From positions 583,760 through 647,759 of the forward strand of contig GG745332.1 of NCBI GenBank assembly GCA_000151295.1: a DNA stretch of 64,000 bases, given 5' to 3'. Both the position numbers and the translations under genes were made by a program. Below are positions 32,664 through 44,067 of this stretch, piece after piece. How positions within the stretch are numbered: the first letter of the stretch is position 1; every line of letters begins with the position of its first letter. The notes under the pieces were generated by a model that saw only the letters and a list, made by a program, of their open reading frames with translations, did not search any database and was not told the origin of the DNA. The DNA comes from Allomyces macrogynus ATCC 38327. Lineage: Eukaryota; Blastocladiomycota; Blastocladiomycetes; Blastocladiales; Blastocladiaceae.

Positions 32664-34002
32664 TCACGCTGTCTGAATCCGCTTCCTCGCCCCACTCTCG
32701 TCCTTGCGCGTTGTCTGGTAGCGCACCTGCACGCCCGTACGCACGCGCCGCGCCTGATCCAACCCAGCGGGCGTGATGCGCGTGCACCCCGATACGTCAA
32801 GCACCCGCAACCGCGGCAAGTTGGTCACGAGCGCAATCAGAACATCGTCGGTGATGGCGCATCCTCGCAGCTCGAGGTGTCGCATATCGACCGACACGCC
32901 GCGTAACAGCAGCTTGACAGCATCACTATCTAGCAGGTCGCCAAACTGGTTCAGGCACAGCACGCATAGGCTCGGCAACTTGGCAAAGAGTCCAGCATCT
33001 CAAGATCCCGGGTAGCGATGGCCGCACCGAGCTGCTGGCACTGCGACAGGCCGAGCACGCGGAGACGCGCGCATGGCGTCAAGTCACTCGAGAGCAGCTG
33101 CAACGCTGCCACGGATGCGTTGGCAGCGCCCGGAATACGCAAGTTTTCGAGCGACGCGTGCGACTTCGTGAGTAATGCCTGTAAATTATTGCCATTGAGC
33201 GCTGGGCATGATCCAAATTGGAGCTCGGCCAGCTGAACGTGAGGAAAAAAGCCGGCAAGCATGAATTGGGCCGAATCGGAGAGAGACCCGCCGGCAAGTG
33301 AGCGAGGCGAGCAAGCGGGTGGTAGCACAACGGGCTCAGTTGGCGATTGCCGCGCAGATCAAGATGCTCAAGTTGCGGACAGCGAATCGACATGGCCGCT
33401 GCAGCAGTCGTAGAAAACATGCTGCAGTCGCGCAAATCGAGGACACGAAGGGCGAGCGGGTTCTGGACGAGGGTAAACGCATGCCCGGTAATCGATGTGC
33501 ATTCGGCAACGCTCAGCGTCTCGAGAGCGGGGACACGTGGAAAAATCTTGGCAAGGTCCTCGTCCTTGATGCACGTCCCCGACAAGGTGAGCCGCCGCAA
33601 ATTCGCGCCAAACACGGCGCACAGCGTCACGAGCGTCGCACTAGAGATGCGCCGATTGTCGACAAAGGCAAAGTCCATCAAGTCCGGAAAATCGCGTCCG
33701 AGCCGCGGTTGCTTGAGATGCCCAAATGCGGCGAGCTTTCGCGTTGTCGTGTCGGTCAGGGCCGGTGCCCTGATGTGGAGCGTGCACAGCTTGCCCTTGG
33801 CGCGACGAATTAGAGTCTCGACCACAAGATCGTTCAGTGCTATTGCACCTCGCGCAGTCGTCGCGACGAGCGGCAAGTCTTTCCACAGCCGTGGCCATGC
33901 GCAGGCAACACGCCTCCACGAGCGACTCACGCACGCCCACTGCGACCGTGACTGCAGCGGGAGGTAAACAAGAATACGGAACAACAACTCGGAGGGAAGC
34001 AC
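32664..34002 (-). pseudogene. F-box/LRR protein gene, copy 1, with two frameshifts
   Basis: An F-box (LPSELLFRILVYLPLQSRSQWACVSRSWRRVA) is followed by leucine-rich repeats such as LRRLTLSGTCIKDEDLAKIFP, LETLSVAECTSITG, LRVLDLRDCSMFS, LEHLDLRGN, LRVLGLSQCQQLG, MRHLELRGCAITDD and LRVLDVSGCTRITP. F-box/LRR proteins are substrate receptors of SCF ubiquitin ligases. Against its neighbours the frame changes twice, near 33286-33293 and 32988-32999, each consistent with one lost base; no GT-AG intron repairs either. The exact start is unclear: an upstream exon may read from about 34250 (KRVAKSDRPSSSNAAP) and be joined by an acceptor ending at 34001. Either a young pseudogene or two sequencing errors in an otherwise intact gene. 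Confidence 0.72.
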
Positions 34003-34811
34003 TGTGACCGGGTCAAGGCATGAGGGAGCAGCCAGTGCCGTGTTGGGTGCAGCAGCAGGTTGAACTGCAGCGACGGAAGCGATTGAAGTCCCGACAGCAC
34101 GGTCTTGCGTTTTGCTACCCGTCGAGCGTCCGGTTGCGCGCCACTTGCTGATACCGGCGTCGCATTCTGAATAGCTGGCGTTGTTGGTGCAGCATTCGAT
34201 GACGACGGCCGGTCACTTTTGGCGACTCGCTTCTGATGTTCTCGTTCAAGCTGGTCGTTGGAACGTTGCGCGAGAAATCTTCAGCGTTAAACTTGGTCCA
34301 TTATTGCGTGCATTCTTGAGAAAGATTGCGAGAGCTGGTTGCAGTCCAAGACGAACCCACGCAATCATCTTGACAAGTGGATGACGTTGAAGTGTGAAGA
34401 CGTGAGGTGGAGACTCCTGTTGGCCGGCTTGTTACTTTGCATCGAAGTCCTCGCCCCACCTCTCAAAACCATCCTGTTGAGCGCCGTTCAGGCGTTCAGG
34501 AGCGGCATTCCGATTCCTCTCTTCTTCTTCCCGCTCTCCCTCTCTCCACATTTTTCCTGCTACGGATCGCAGTTCCCGTCTCGTTGAACCACACCAGCGC
34601 ACATCCGCTGATAGAAATCATCGCTCTTCTCAGCCAAACATGTTTGCCTCCAGAGCGTGCGCCGTTTGGTCAGGAGTGACGTGAATTTCGCCCACAATGA
34701 TTGTAGACCAAAGCATTCTGGTTTGGAGGATTGTCAACAATTAACTACATTCCTTGAGCTCACAGCACTAACCTGCGACTCAAATGACGGCCGACACATC
34801 TGTTCCCTCAA
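34003..34811. other. Spacer between F-box/LRR copies 1 and 2
   Basis: The part next to copy 1 (34003-34290) may hold its N-terminal exons: a minus-strand frame with VAKSDRPSSSNAAPTTPAIQNATPVSA and an ATG near 34285. The rest, 34300-34811, is lower in GC and shows no gene. Confidence 0.45.
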
Positions 34812-35976
34812 TCAAGTCGTCGTCGTTTTATCGCGCACCTCGACCTGGCCGGTCCGGCCCTTGAGCTCGCACACCCGCTCACGGAGCACCTTGAAATTGA
34901 CGCGCGGGCACCCAGACACATCGAGGACACGCAGCTGCGGCATGAGCAACTCGTCGAGCCGCGTCTGCTTGGAAAATATCCCCGTCACGACCTCATCGCG
35001 AGCGCGTTGCTGAGATGAGCGCACTGCGACACGTTGCGGTTGCGCAGGTTCAGGAACCGGTGCACTTCGCTCGTCAGGCAATCCCGCAGCGCCTACGGCG
35101 ACAGATTCGAGGCACGCGCGATCCACAAAGCCTCGAGTGAGGTTTGCGAGGAGCTAACCAGCGCAAAGAACAGCTCGTCATTGAGGGCTGGAGAAGCAGA
35201 GAGTTCGAGCTCCGTGAGCACATTCGACGACAGCATGCACAATGGAGTTCTCACATGCCCTTCCTGGTCAGACAGATAGAGCCAGCGAAAGTGCGGCATC
35301 CGGGTCGTGAGCGCTTCAAGAAAGTGAGCCGATTGTCACGAAGATCGAGATGCTCAACCTCCGGAAATCCCAAGGCAATGTTGACAATCCTGCACTCTGA
35401 GCGACGCCAGTTGGGGCTCAGGTCAATCATTTCGAGCGGCGTGGGCGGCCCGCGTCTCCAAGCCCAACAGTCTGGCGGCACCCCGACAGAACAAAAGTCT
35501 GGGGCGCCGGAACCTGGTGCAAGAGAGGCGAATAGACGTGAAAGCCCACCTGGGCCGAGATAGGTCAAAGTACAACAAACGCCTTGCACAGGTGCATCAG
35601 CGTCTTGTACTCAACCATGGATGCACCAACGAGGTGGATGGGATGCTGCCCACGAAACCGCTTCATGTCGGCAGCCAGCCGTTGCGCCTCCTGGTCAGAC
35701 AGGGAGGGCGTGTGGATCTGGAATGAGCGCAACTTGCAGCCAGAACGCCAAACCATGAGTGCAACCGCATCGCCATTGAACATTCCCGCGTCGACATGCG
35801 TCAGCGCCACGACCTCGACATCTGGACCGATTTCGGCGTTGCACGGGAGAATAAGAGCACGGAAACAGCGGTTCACGCCCACGAAGATGACGTGCGCTCG
35901 GCACGGGATAAACTCGAGAATCGCCAGTAGCAGCTTGTCAGGGAGCGTGTCAAATTATCCATGCGTCGTCGAGCAT
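34812..35976 (-). pseudogene. F-box/LRR protein gene, copy 2, broken
   Basis: An ATG at 35976 opens MLDDAWII and meets a stop; the F-box (FDTLPDKLLLAILEFIPCRAHVIFVGVNRCFRALIL) continues in another frame. Then LRSFQIHTPSLSDQEAQRLAADM, LEHLDLRDNR, LTELELSASPALNDELFFALV and, in a third frame, LRVLDVSGCPRVNFKVLRERVCELKG match copy 1 in order. Frames change at about 35950, near 35540, near 35320, after 35093 (a stop following ASNLSP) and again near 35010, where an AMR/DEVVTGIF junction shows a short deletion. At least four breaks make this a pseudogene. Confidence 0.75.
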
Positions 35977-36519
35977 TGATGCCCTGCGGGTGATGACGCG
36001 GCTGAGTGGGTGATCGGCTGCTCGGGGTCGGGGTCAGGTTGTCAACGCTGGTGCTGCAAGAATGATCGAAATGGGTGTGACCCTCAAGCCTGTTTGATGG
36101 CTGCCAAGGATCGCTCCCACATGGTTGCCGTCCACCCACATGCGACCAATCCTACCAAAAAGCCCGCTCAGACAATCTTCAACCTCATTGATGCTCTAAA
36201 ACGTCAAGGTCGGCAGGATCAGCTGTGGTCTGGTCTTGCTATGAAGGCGATGAAAACGTGGCTGTGCCTTGCTCTTTGTTGTTCACCTATATTCTGCCCA
36301 TATTTCCTTGAGCAACAAAAAACACCCGGGGACTGCGAAGTTGCAGACTGCGAAGTTGCAAGGAGCGGTTTGCCAACCGAATAACATTCTCCACTAACGA
36401 GCGTGAAGAGCAAAGGCCTGAAACCAACCAGGGAACATAGAGCCTTGGCGCAGAAGCAGCTTTCGATCATTTTGCGATGCAGAATTACAAGTCCCGCCTA
36501 ATGCCTGCCTGCAAGCATC
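35977..36519. other. Spacer between F-box/LRR copies 2 and 3
   Basis: A short tandem GACTGCGAAGTTGCA-type duplication lies at about 36331-36360. No gene is seen. Confidence 0.5.
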
Positions 36520-37722
36520 ACTTCTCCTCACTGTAGTCCATCTACACCGGACCAGCCTGGCCTTCCAGGACACGCACGCGCCCGTCGAACTTGTCACTGC
36601 CTACGCGCGCGCGCAACCAGACACGTCAATCACGCGCAACCGTGGCATACTCTTGATTCCAGCAATGACGCCGTTATTTGATACAGCCGCCTTGCGCATT
36701 TGAAATACCGCACATTAATGCCACTCAACAGAATCGCTGCCGCCAAATCATCAAGCAAGTCATCGTGGTCACTGATAAGCAACTAGTCGAGTCGCGGCAG
36801 CTTGGTAAAGAGGCCCGACACGACAGGGTCGCGCATCGCAAGCGTGCCATGGAGATCTGCGAACTGTGACATGTCGAGGACGCGCAGGTTCAGGTATCGG
36901 CGCGTGTCGCTCGTCGAGCCAAGTTGAGAGCCCGCACAGAAAACTGCAGAATCCTGAGAGAAGCTGCTCCCAAGTGCGGGAACATTTGCGTCAGAAAGAA
37001 GATGCTCTAGTGCGCAATCTCGCATGTCTTGCGTTGGCCAAGGTTAAGCTCGCGCAGCACTGGGGAGCCTGCACTCGTATAGAAATCAAAGCCCGAGGGG
37101 GTCGCGCGAATGTTGGGCAGGCTCAATGATTCAATCGTCGGGTACGGAACTTGTTGGGCGCAACCGTTCGTGCGACTTCAATGAGCGCGTTCACGTCTCG
37201 GTTGGTCAAACCAGGCATTTACAGAGTGAGCGTGCGCAGGAGCTTGCCAGAACGCTGCACCAGAGCGACCATCCGTGCCCTGTTGGCGCGACGAGCTATA
37301 GAAGAGCGTGTCGATGGGACAGCAAGGGCCAGGACCTGCCAAACACGCGGCGACGCCAAGACAAAGTCGTGCCAGGAGCATGACACTGTCAACGACGCGA
37401 CGCGCGATGAACATGGCAGGTTTTCAAAGACTAGACACTTGAGTTTGGCCGGCAGTCGCGTCAACGGGTCAGCACGGCCAGCATGATTCCTGTCGCCATC
37501 GTCAGCTACAGTCACGTCAATGGTCGGCGCTGGCGGCTTAGGCTTGGAACATGGTGACCGGAGCTTGCGTTTGAACCGGATTGGAATCCGGAGCTGGTCG
37601 GCAGGGAAACTTGAGACGAGCTTCGGGCCGGGTCAAATTGCTGGCACGAATGCTGCAAGCTCAATGGACTGGTACGGGGAGAGGGATGGAGAAGACGACG
37701 TCGTCGATGGGGAGGTGGCCAT
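36520..37722 (-). pseudogene. F-box/LRR protein gene, copy 3, heavily decayed
   Basis: From an ATG at 37722 (MATSPSTTSSSPSLSPYQ) a short intron could join to KRKLRSPCSKPKPPAP and the F-box DPLTRLPAKLKCLVFENLPCSSRVASLTVSCSWHDFV. A TAA interrupts exactly where copies 1 and 2 read on (TLTL-stop-MPGLTNRDVNALI). Later pieces in shifted frames are IESLSLPNIRATPSGF, LRELNLGQ, LNLRVLDMSQFADLHGTLAMRDPVVSGLFTKLPRL, DLLDDLAAAILLSGINVRYFK, MPRLRVIDVSGCARA and RVRVLEGQAGPV, in the same order as the other copies. Several stops and shifts leave no usable reading frame. Confidence 0.75.
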
Positions 37723-38344
37723 TTTACCGCAAAAATTGTTCGTGGTCGCGCTTAACTCGTCGCGCTTAACTCGTCTCGTCTCGTCTCGTCTCGTTGATGA
37801 TCATCGACCACAAATCAGTTTTCGCGTGGGTTTGCTTGGGTTTGTTGGCCGTGTTTCACTAAATTTGCGGTCGCGGCATGTCTCGCACCTCCGCACTGGA
37901 ATGGCAAGTCGGTTCCACGTCAGACCGTTCTCTCGCCAAGTCAGCTCTCACTCTCCCGCACGCTCTCCGCGGTTGACCTCATTGCGGAAATCAGAGACCT
38001 GAAACAATATTAGAAACGAGAGAGGGGAGGGAGAGAGCGAACCGAAAAAGACGCCAGGAAACAAACCGGTACAGCGCGCCAAAGCGCGCCAAAGTATAAG
38101 ATTGGGAGGGACAGCGGAAACGCGAACGACGAAAGCGGGCGGGGGGAAGACGTATGTAAATATGACACGAGAAAAGAAGCGGGGAGGGAGAGAGCCGATG
38201 GAATGCGTTGGGGAATGGGGGGACGAGACACAAGGGAGGGCGGGGCGGGAACGGGGTCGAGGATTACCAACACGATTGGGGACGAGAGAGCGAAAAAAAA
38301 AAAACGAAGGTCCAGTCAATCAACAAATCGAAGCGGGCACGACT
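37723..38344. other. Spacer with short tandem repeats; 3' flank of the importin gene
   Basis: It contains a perfect 14-bp duplication (CGCGCTTAACTCGT twice, about 37747-37774) running into a (CGTCT)n run to about 37794, and a GCGCCAAAGC doublet near 38075-38092. No gene. Confidence 0.6.
37747..37794 (+). repeat. 14-bp tandem duplication plus (CGTCT)n run
   Basis: Two copies of CGCGCTTAACTCGT are followed by five-base CGTCT-type units. It lies just upstream of F-box copy 3. Confidence 0.85.
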
Positions 38345-41277
38345 TTAGCGCCGACGGCGGTCGTTTTGCGCGTTGCCGCGCTTGGACCGGCGCTGGTGCA
38401 GCATGACCACCTTGTTGATCGTATCGCGCACGCGGCTGTACGAGTTTTGCACGACCGCCTGCTGCAATTCGCGCACCATCCCTTGCACCTCCCCCTGCGT
38501 CAGGAACGCCATCCCGGCCAGCGCCTGCGTTGCCCACGCGCCAAACTCGTTCGGGAACAGCTCGCCAATACACCGCAGCGCACACGTCAAGTCGTTGAAC
38601 GACTCGCTCGGGATCGCATCGTCGACGCGGCGCTGAATCAACACTTGCACAAGACTCGGCGCAACGGGTAGCAATGCGCGCTGCACGGCAGGCGACGCGT
38701 CGATCCCGTGCGGGATATGCGACGGCCGCGGTTCCGGGCCGAGCAGCCGCGTCACCTCGTAGAAGAAGAAGATGAGCGACGACATGGTGCGCGGATGGTC
38801 AATGTGCTGGACGGCGGCAACACCGAGTTGCAGAATCTCAGGCCGCGACGCGAGCCACGCGACAAACTGCGGGTAGAGCGTGTTGGCAAACGTGCACAGC
38901 AGACCAAACGTCTCGTCGACGGCCTCGAATGCCGGCCCGAACCCGTCCTTGTTGACAAATGCAATGGTAATGTCGACGAGCTGCTGAATCAGCTGCAAAA
39001 CGGGCGCGACCCACTGCTCGGTCTTGGCAAACTGCGCGACCACGTGGTTCGACACCCACAGCCAGCAAGAGTAGTGCGTCGTCGAGTACTGCGTGACGAG
39101 CAGCGAAACGACGCGGTTGAGCAGGTCGGGCGTGTATGCGGCAATGCAGTTGGGCATGAGCGTGTAACGAATAATCTTGGACACGCCCTCGGTGACCGGG
39201 TCGTCGAGCGCGTGCTTGTCGAGGACGGCAACCAAGTAGGGCCACAGCGCCGTGACAAAGTCGAGCACCGGGTAGGACGTGAGCCCCGCGGCCTGGAGCG
39301 CCTCGGGCGCCGGCTGCACGACGCGCACAAACACGGCAAGCCGGTAGAGCACTGACCGCAACCGCGGCACGTCGGCCGACGGCGTCAGCTGCTGGACCAA
39401 GGGCGTCGCAAACATGTTGAGCAGCTGCATGATCTCGGTCGGCGGCGCACCGGCAATCATAAACGCGACGGCCTCGGCCACGGCCATGGCGTCGTCGGAC
39501 GTGAGCGTCATGAGCGACGACACGTAGAACGGGTGCAGGCTCTGTAGGTATGGATGCAGCTGCGGGCCACAGTCCTGCGCGAGGTGCTTGAGTGCGCGCG
39601 CCGCGGCCGTGCACGACTCGGGGTCCGAGAACCCGCTGCTGATCAGTTCCATTTGCAGGCCAAACATGTCCGGGTGCATGCGCGTCCACCGCGTGTAGGT
39701 CGAGAGCACGAGCAATGCCGCGTACTTGAGCTTCGAGTGTAGCGCCGAGAGCGCCGGCAGCTGGCGCATGATCAGCGGCATCACCTTTTCCTCGTCCGTG
39801 TGCACAACGGCGCCGAGCGCGCGCAGCGCAAACAGAATGGCCTCAGCGTCCTGCCACATGCGGTGCGTCGCCGGCGCGTTGGCCCATTGCTCCATGAGCG
39901 AGAGGCACTGGCCGAGCACGCGGTCCTCGCCGAGAATGTGCGAGCAGTTTTTCAAGACGTCGCCCATCCCGTGGCGCAACTCGCGGAAGTCGTCGCGGTC
40001 CTTGGCCGTCCACTGGTCGAGGTCGGCCGGGTACCTCACTTGGCGCGTGAGCACGGTAACGAGCTTGTCGTAGACAGGGATGAAGGGCGTCGGGTCGGCT
40101 TCGCCATCGAGCAGCGACTCGGTCAGGTAGAACCAGAAGTCGAACGTGGGCGTCACAACTTCGGCAAACGGGTAGGACGAAACGTCGAGCACGAGCGTAA
40201 TCAGCGTGCCAAACTGATCGGGTTGCGTGACAATGGGCGTCAGCATCGCGTTCGCAGCACTCGTGATCAGCTTGACCATGCCCTTGGCCTGGTCCTCGTC
40301 GTCCTCGGCGTCCTGGACCATTTGGCCGCACTGGCTGAGGAATGGAAGCGACGCCTGCACAATCGCGAGCCCACCGGGCGACCCGTTGGTGATATCGGCC
40401 TGCGCCTCGTCCCAAATGCACGACAAGATCGAAACGGCCGAGTCAAACAGGTCGTCCTGCTGCAGTGCCTCAAACGACATGGGGATAATGGGTGTGGCTG
40501 TGATGGCCTCGAGCGGCACAGCCTTGGTGCTCATCCACGACTCGACGCAGGCAAACAGCTTCTTCTTGAGCTGCGACGTTGAGGCCTGGCCCGACTGCAG
40601 CGTCGAGACGAGCGAGTGGAACAGGTTGGTCGCATGCGCGCGGATCAGGCTCGCAAACTTGTCAGCCCACTCTTCTCTGGTCAGCAGGTTTTCGCACGCA
40701 AACAGCTCCTCGGGCAAGACAGTCAGGAATTCGAGAAACACGAGCCGCGTCTCCTCGCGCGCGCTGAACCGTTCCGTGACGGTCGCGACGGGATCGGTCC
40801 AGTCGCCCGTCGTGTGAATGGCCATTTCGGCGAGCGCGCAGCACAGCTGCGTGACGACCGCGGCCGAGGGCGGCGCCGGCTGCGTTGTACCGAGAATGTT
40901 GAGAATGGCCTCGCGCAGCTGCGCGACCTGCGCCGGTGCCAGCTTGTAGAGGTCGCGCGTCACCTTGTGGCGGATCACTTGCGCGGCAAAGACGCGCGCC
41001 TCGAACGTGACGCCCTGCGTGGTCGGCGGCGCGGCGAGCGTCGTCGTGGCCACCTCCCATGCCGCGTCCTAGATTGAACCGGGAACGAGCGCGTACGCAC
41101 GCGAAGACGATCAGCGACGTGGTCTATGCACGGCGAAGCGAGAAGAAAAGGGGCGCGCCAGCGGCACCAACGCACCGAGGCCTCAAACTGCTCGAGCCAG
41201 TGCGCGGCGGTCTGGCGCAGCGACTCCTGGGTCGCCGAGTAGAGGGTCCCCACGGCGTTCAGAAAGTCATTGTTCAT
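38345..41277 (-). CDS. MTR10: Importin-beta family nuclear transport receptor (Mtr10 / transportin-3 type)
   Basis: Exons 41277-41176 and 41068-38345 (intron 107 nt) give 941 residues, close to transportin-3 (~920). The start, LNAVGTLYSATQESLRQTAAHWLEQFEAS, then spliced to DAAWEVATTTL, and EARVFAAQVIRHKVTRDLYKLAPAQVAQLREAIL are the N-terminal HEAT helices that bind RanGTP in the Mtr10/TNPO3/importin-13 group. FLTVLPEEL, FDFWFYLTESLL, FRELRHGMGDVLKNCSHILG and FANTLYPQFVAWLA follow in family order. It should import SR-type RNA-binding proteins into the nucleus. The C-terminus ends in a basic RRRR tail. Convergent with no neighbour; divergent from the PRPP synthetase-like gene, 1.5 kb away. Confidence 0.9.
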
Positions 41278-42773
41278 GGCGGCGGCCGACGTCGGGGGTA
41301 CTTGGTCGGGGGTCGGGCGTGCGGGGCGAGTGCGGGCGTGTGCGGGCGTACGGGCGTGCGGGCGTGCGTAAGCGTGCCGAAATTCGATTGCTGTTGCCGG
41401 GCCGTGTTGCGCGCGCTCGCGGATCACGTCGTCGGAGGGCGGGCGTGTCACTGCAGCAAGTGCGGCGGGCCGAAATCCAGAGCAGAGCGGGATCCTGGGT
41501 CGAGCGCGATTTTACCAAAGGCGGATCCTTGGCGGTGGATGGCAGGCGCGCGTCTTCTCTCTGCTGCGCTGGCAGCCGGCGCACGCCCGCCGCCGCCTGG
41601 GCTGCGTGCTCGTCTGCCTGTCTCACGTGCGGCGTTGGCCACCGCACTGCCGTTGCATTTGACCCTCTGCGCTGACTGTTTTGACCCCTCCTGCCCTCAA
41701 ATGCAGACGGCAGTCCCCCAGCGGGCGCCGCATGGGCCACCCGCTGTTGGCCCCAGTCGCTTTTGTCTGCAGCGCGGCATCTGGCTCAGGCTGTTGCATT
41801 GGCCGCGGAGCCTCAACACGCGCGCCGCGCGCCGCGCGCTGCGACTCGACGTGATCGCGCCCATCATCACTACGAAAAATGACCGCTCTCGCCCTCGGCA
41901 AGGCACGGCACCGGCACGCCCATTGGGCGGCCCGCCGTGTGATTCATGGGGCACGCCGTCCCGGCGCACGCCGCCCGCGGCGCCGGCAGCGAGGGGGAGG
42001 AGGAGGACTTGAGCGCGATGCTCGACCAAAATGAGAAGCAACTCTCCCGCTTCATTCCACTCTGCTCGCGACTGCCGCCGCTCTAACCCTGCGCCCGGCC
42101 TCGCCATCAACTTGCAGCTGCAAAGACAAGCTCTGGTCGTCCGGCACCGGTAGCACCTCGCTCGCGATCCTGCCAACGCTGACTGCGCGCCTGTGGTCCC
42201 CCGCCCTCGCAGCTCCGAACGACTGCACCGATCGCAGCAAGTTACATCCGCGCACACGCTTCACCCTCCCCAGGTCCGTCCTTGGTCGGGTGTCCCCATC
42301 AAATCCATGCGTTCGACGCTCCATCTGTCCGTTTTGCCTGCGACGACGCGAGATGCAACTCTGGCAGCGTCGTTGACGTCGAAATGGACCAACAGCGCCC
42401 GCGATCAACGTGGTTGACGAGCATGCTCGACGAACGTGAGTACTGACGATGGACCGTCCTCGTTGATCTGTCTGTCTGCTGCACGCTTTCCTGATCGCTG
42501 TTGCTCGCTGTTGCTCGTTGTTGCTCGTCGTTGCTTGGTCCATGCCACGACCAACCCCATCGTCACGATGCATACCATGCCCGCCCGCGAACGTTGCACC
42601 GGATCCCTGCGCGCATCGACTTAGCGTCCAGAACAGGCCCACGCTTCCTCGCGAACCCGTGCTCCAGCCCGCTTGAATGTGCGACAGCTGTGGTTCTGTC
42701 CCTTCGATTGCATGCCGACCCTCCCGTGCTCACCTGTGCGCGTCGATATGTAGCCCATTTCGGCTCTTGAACG
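41278..42773. other. Long divergent intergenic region
   Basis: About 1.5 kb between the importin (-) and PRPP synthetase-like (+) genes. A tandem run of TTGCTCG(T/C)-type units lies at about 42497-42537. Overlapping open frames on both strands lack protein-like patterns. A 5' UTR intron for the right-hand gene is possible but not demonstrated. Confidence 0.5.
42497..42537 (+). repeat. Short tandem repeat GCTGTTGCTC-like
   Basis: Four imperfect units of about ten bases (CGCTGTTGCT, CGCTGTTGCT, CGTTGTTGCT, CGTCGTTGCT). Confidence 0.85.
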
Positions 42774-44067
42774 ATGCGCGGCACTAAGATCTTTGCCGGG
42801 TCGTCGCACCCGGAACTGGCGCAGGCCATTGTCGACAAGCTCGGCATGACACTGGCGCCCGTGCACGTCAAGACGCACGCCAACCACGAAAAGACGATTG
42901 AGCTTGGCGTCTCGGTGCGCAACCAGGACGTGTTTATTATTCAGTCCGGGTCGGACAATATCAACGACGACGTCCGTGCTCATTTTTCCGTGCGTTCAAC
43001 GCGTTGATGAGCAGGAAAAGCTGACGTTGCTCGACTGTGTAGCTCATGGAGCTCCTGATCCTCGTCAACTCGGCGCGATCCTCGTCGGCGCGCCGCATCA
43101 CGGCCGTGATCCCGTTCCTGCCCTACTCGAAGCAGTCGAAGAAGAAGAAGTCGCGCGGCGCGATTACGGCCAAGCGTACGTCCGTCGTGTCACTGCCGTC
43201 GCCCCGTCGCGCGATCCTCAATTTCCCGCGACTGACCGACCCATCCTTGCTCGCCAATGTAGTGATCGCCAACATGCTCACGGTCGCGGGCGTCGACCAC
43301 ATTATCACCATGGACCTGCACAGCGACCAAATGCAGGGCTTTTTCAGCAAACCCGTCGACAACCTCCTCTCGGAACCCCTCTTGTGCAAGTACATTCGCG
43401 AACACGTGCGCGACTTCCGCGACGCCGTCGTTGTGTCCAAGAACGCCGGCGGCGTGAGCCGCGTCACGTCGCTGTCCGACCGGCTCAAGCTCGACTTTGC
43501 CTTGATTCACCAGGACAACACGAACGCCGTCCCGCCACCGGTCGCCGCGACCAACGGGTTTGTCAAGCCGTGCACGGCCACGAGGCTGCCGCCGACCGAT
43601 TCGCTGGCGGAGATTGAAGTGATTGCGCCCGAGTGGCACGAGGACGGGCTGCAGTTGGTCGGCGACGTTCAGGGGCGGCCGTGCTTTGTTGTCGACGACG
43701 TGCTCGATAAGCCCGCCACGTTTATTGCCGTCGCGCAACTGCTCTTGCGCCGGGGCGCGACGCGTGTCATGGTGCTGGCGACGCACGGCATCTTGTCGAG
43801 TGACGCGCTCGCGCAAATGGAGAAGTGCGATGCGATTCACGACGTACGTTTGTTGCGGGCACCATTTGCTTCTGTTCCGAGCAGCGGCCAACTGATCCTT
43901 ACTGCTCGTCCCAGGTCATTGTCACCAACACCTACCCGATCGCGCCGGAAAAGCGGCAAATGTCGTCCAAGCTGCGCATCATGGACGCGTCGGCCGTCTT
44001 TGCCGAGGCGATTCGCCGCACGCACAATGGCGAAAGTATCTCGTACCTGTTCCACACGTCGTTGTAG
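42774..44067 (+). CDS. PRPP synthetase-like protein, PRPP-synthetase-associated type
   Basis: Exons 42774-42971, 43043-43175, 43263-43843 and 43915-44067 give 354 residues. The family is certain: IFAGSSHPELAQAI, VRNQDVFIIQS, IMELL-like [85 protein letters not shown] and AIRRTHNGESISYLF. Active enzymes make PRPP from ribose 5-phosphate and ATP. Here the PRPP-binding loop, normally DTGGT or DTCGT, reads DKPAT, the basic flexible-loop motif after ALIH is replaced by an uncharged 40-residue insertion, and KKKKSRGAI sits before the Ala-Lys-Leu motif. These resemble the regulatory PRPSAP proteins of animals and divergent fungal Prs subunits. I infer a non-catalytic or regulatory partner. Confidence 0.88.
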
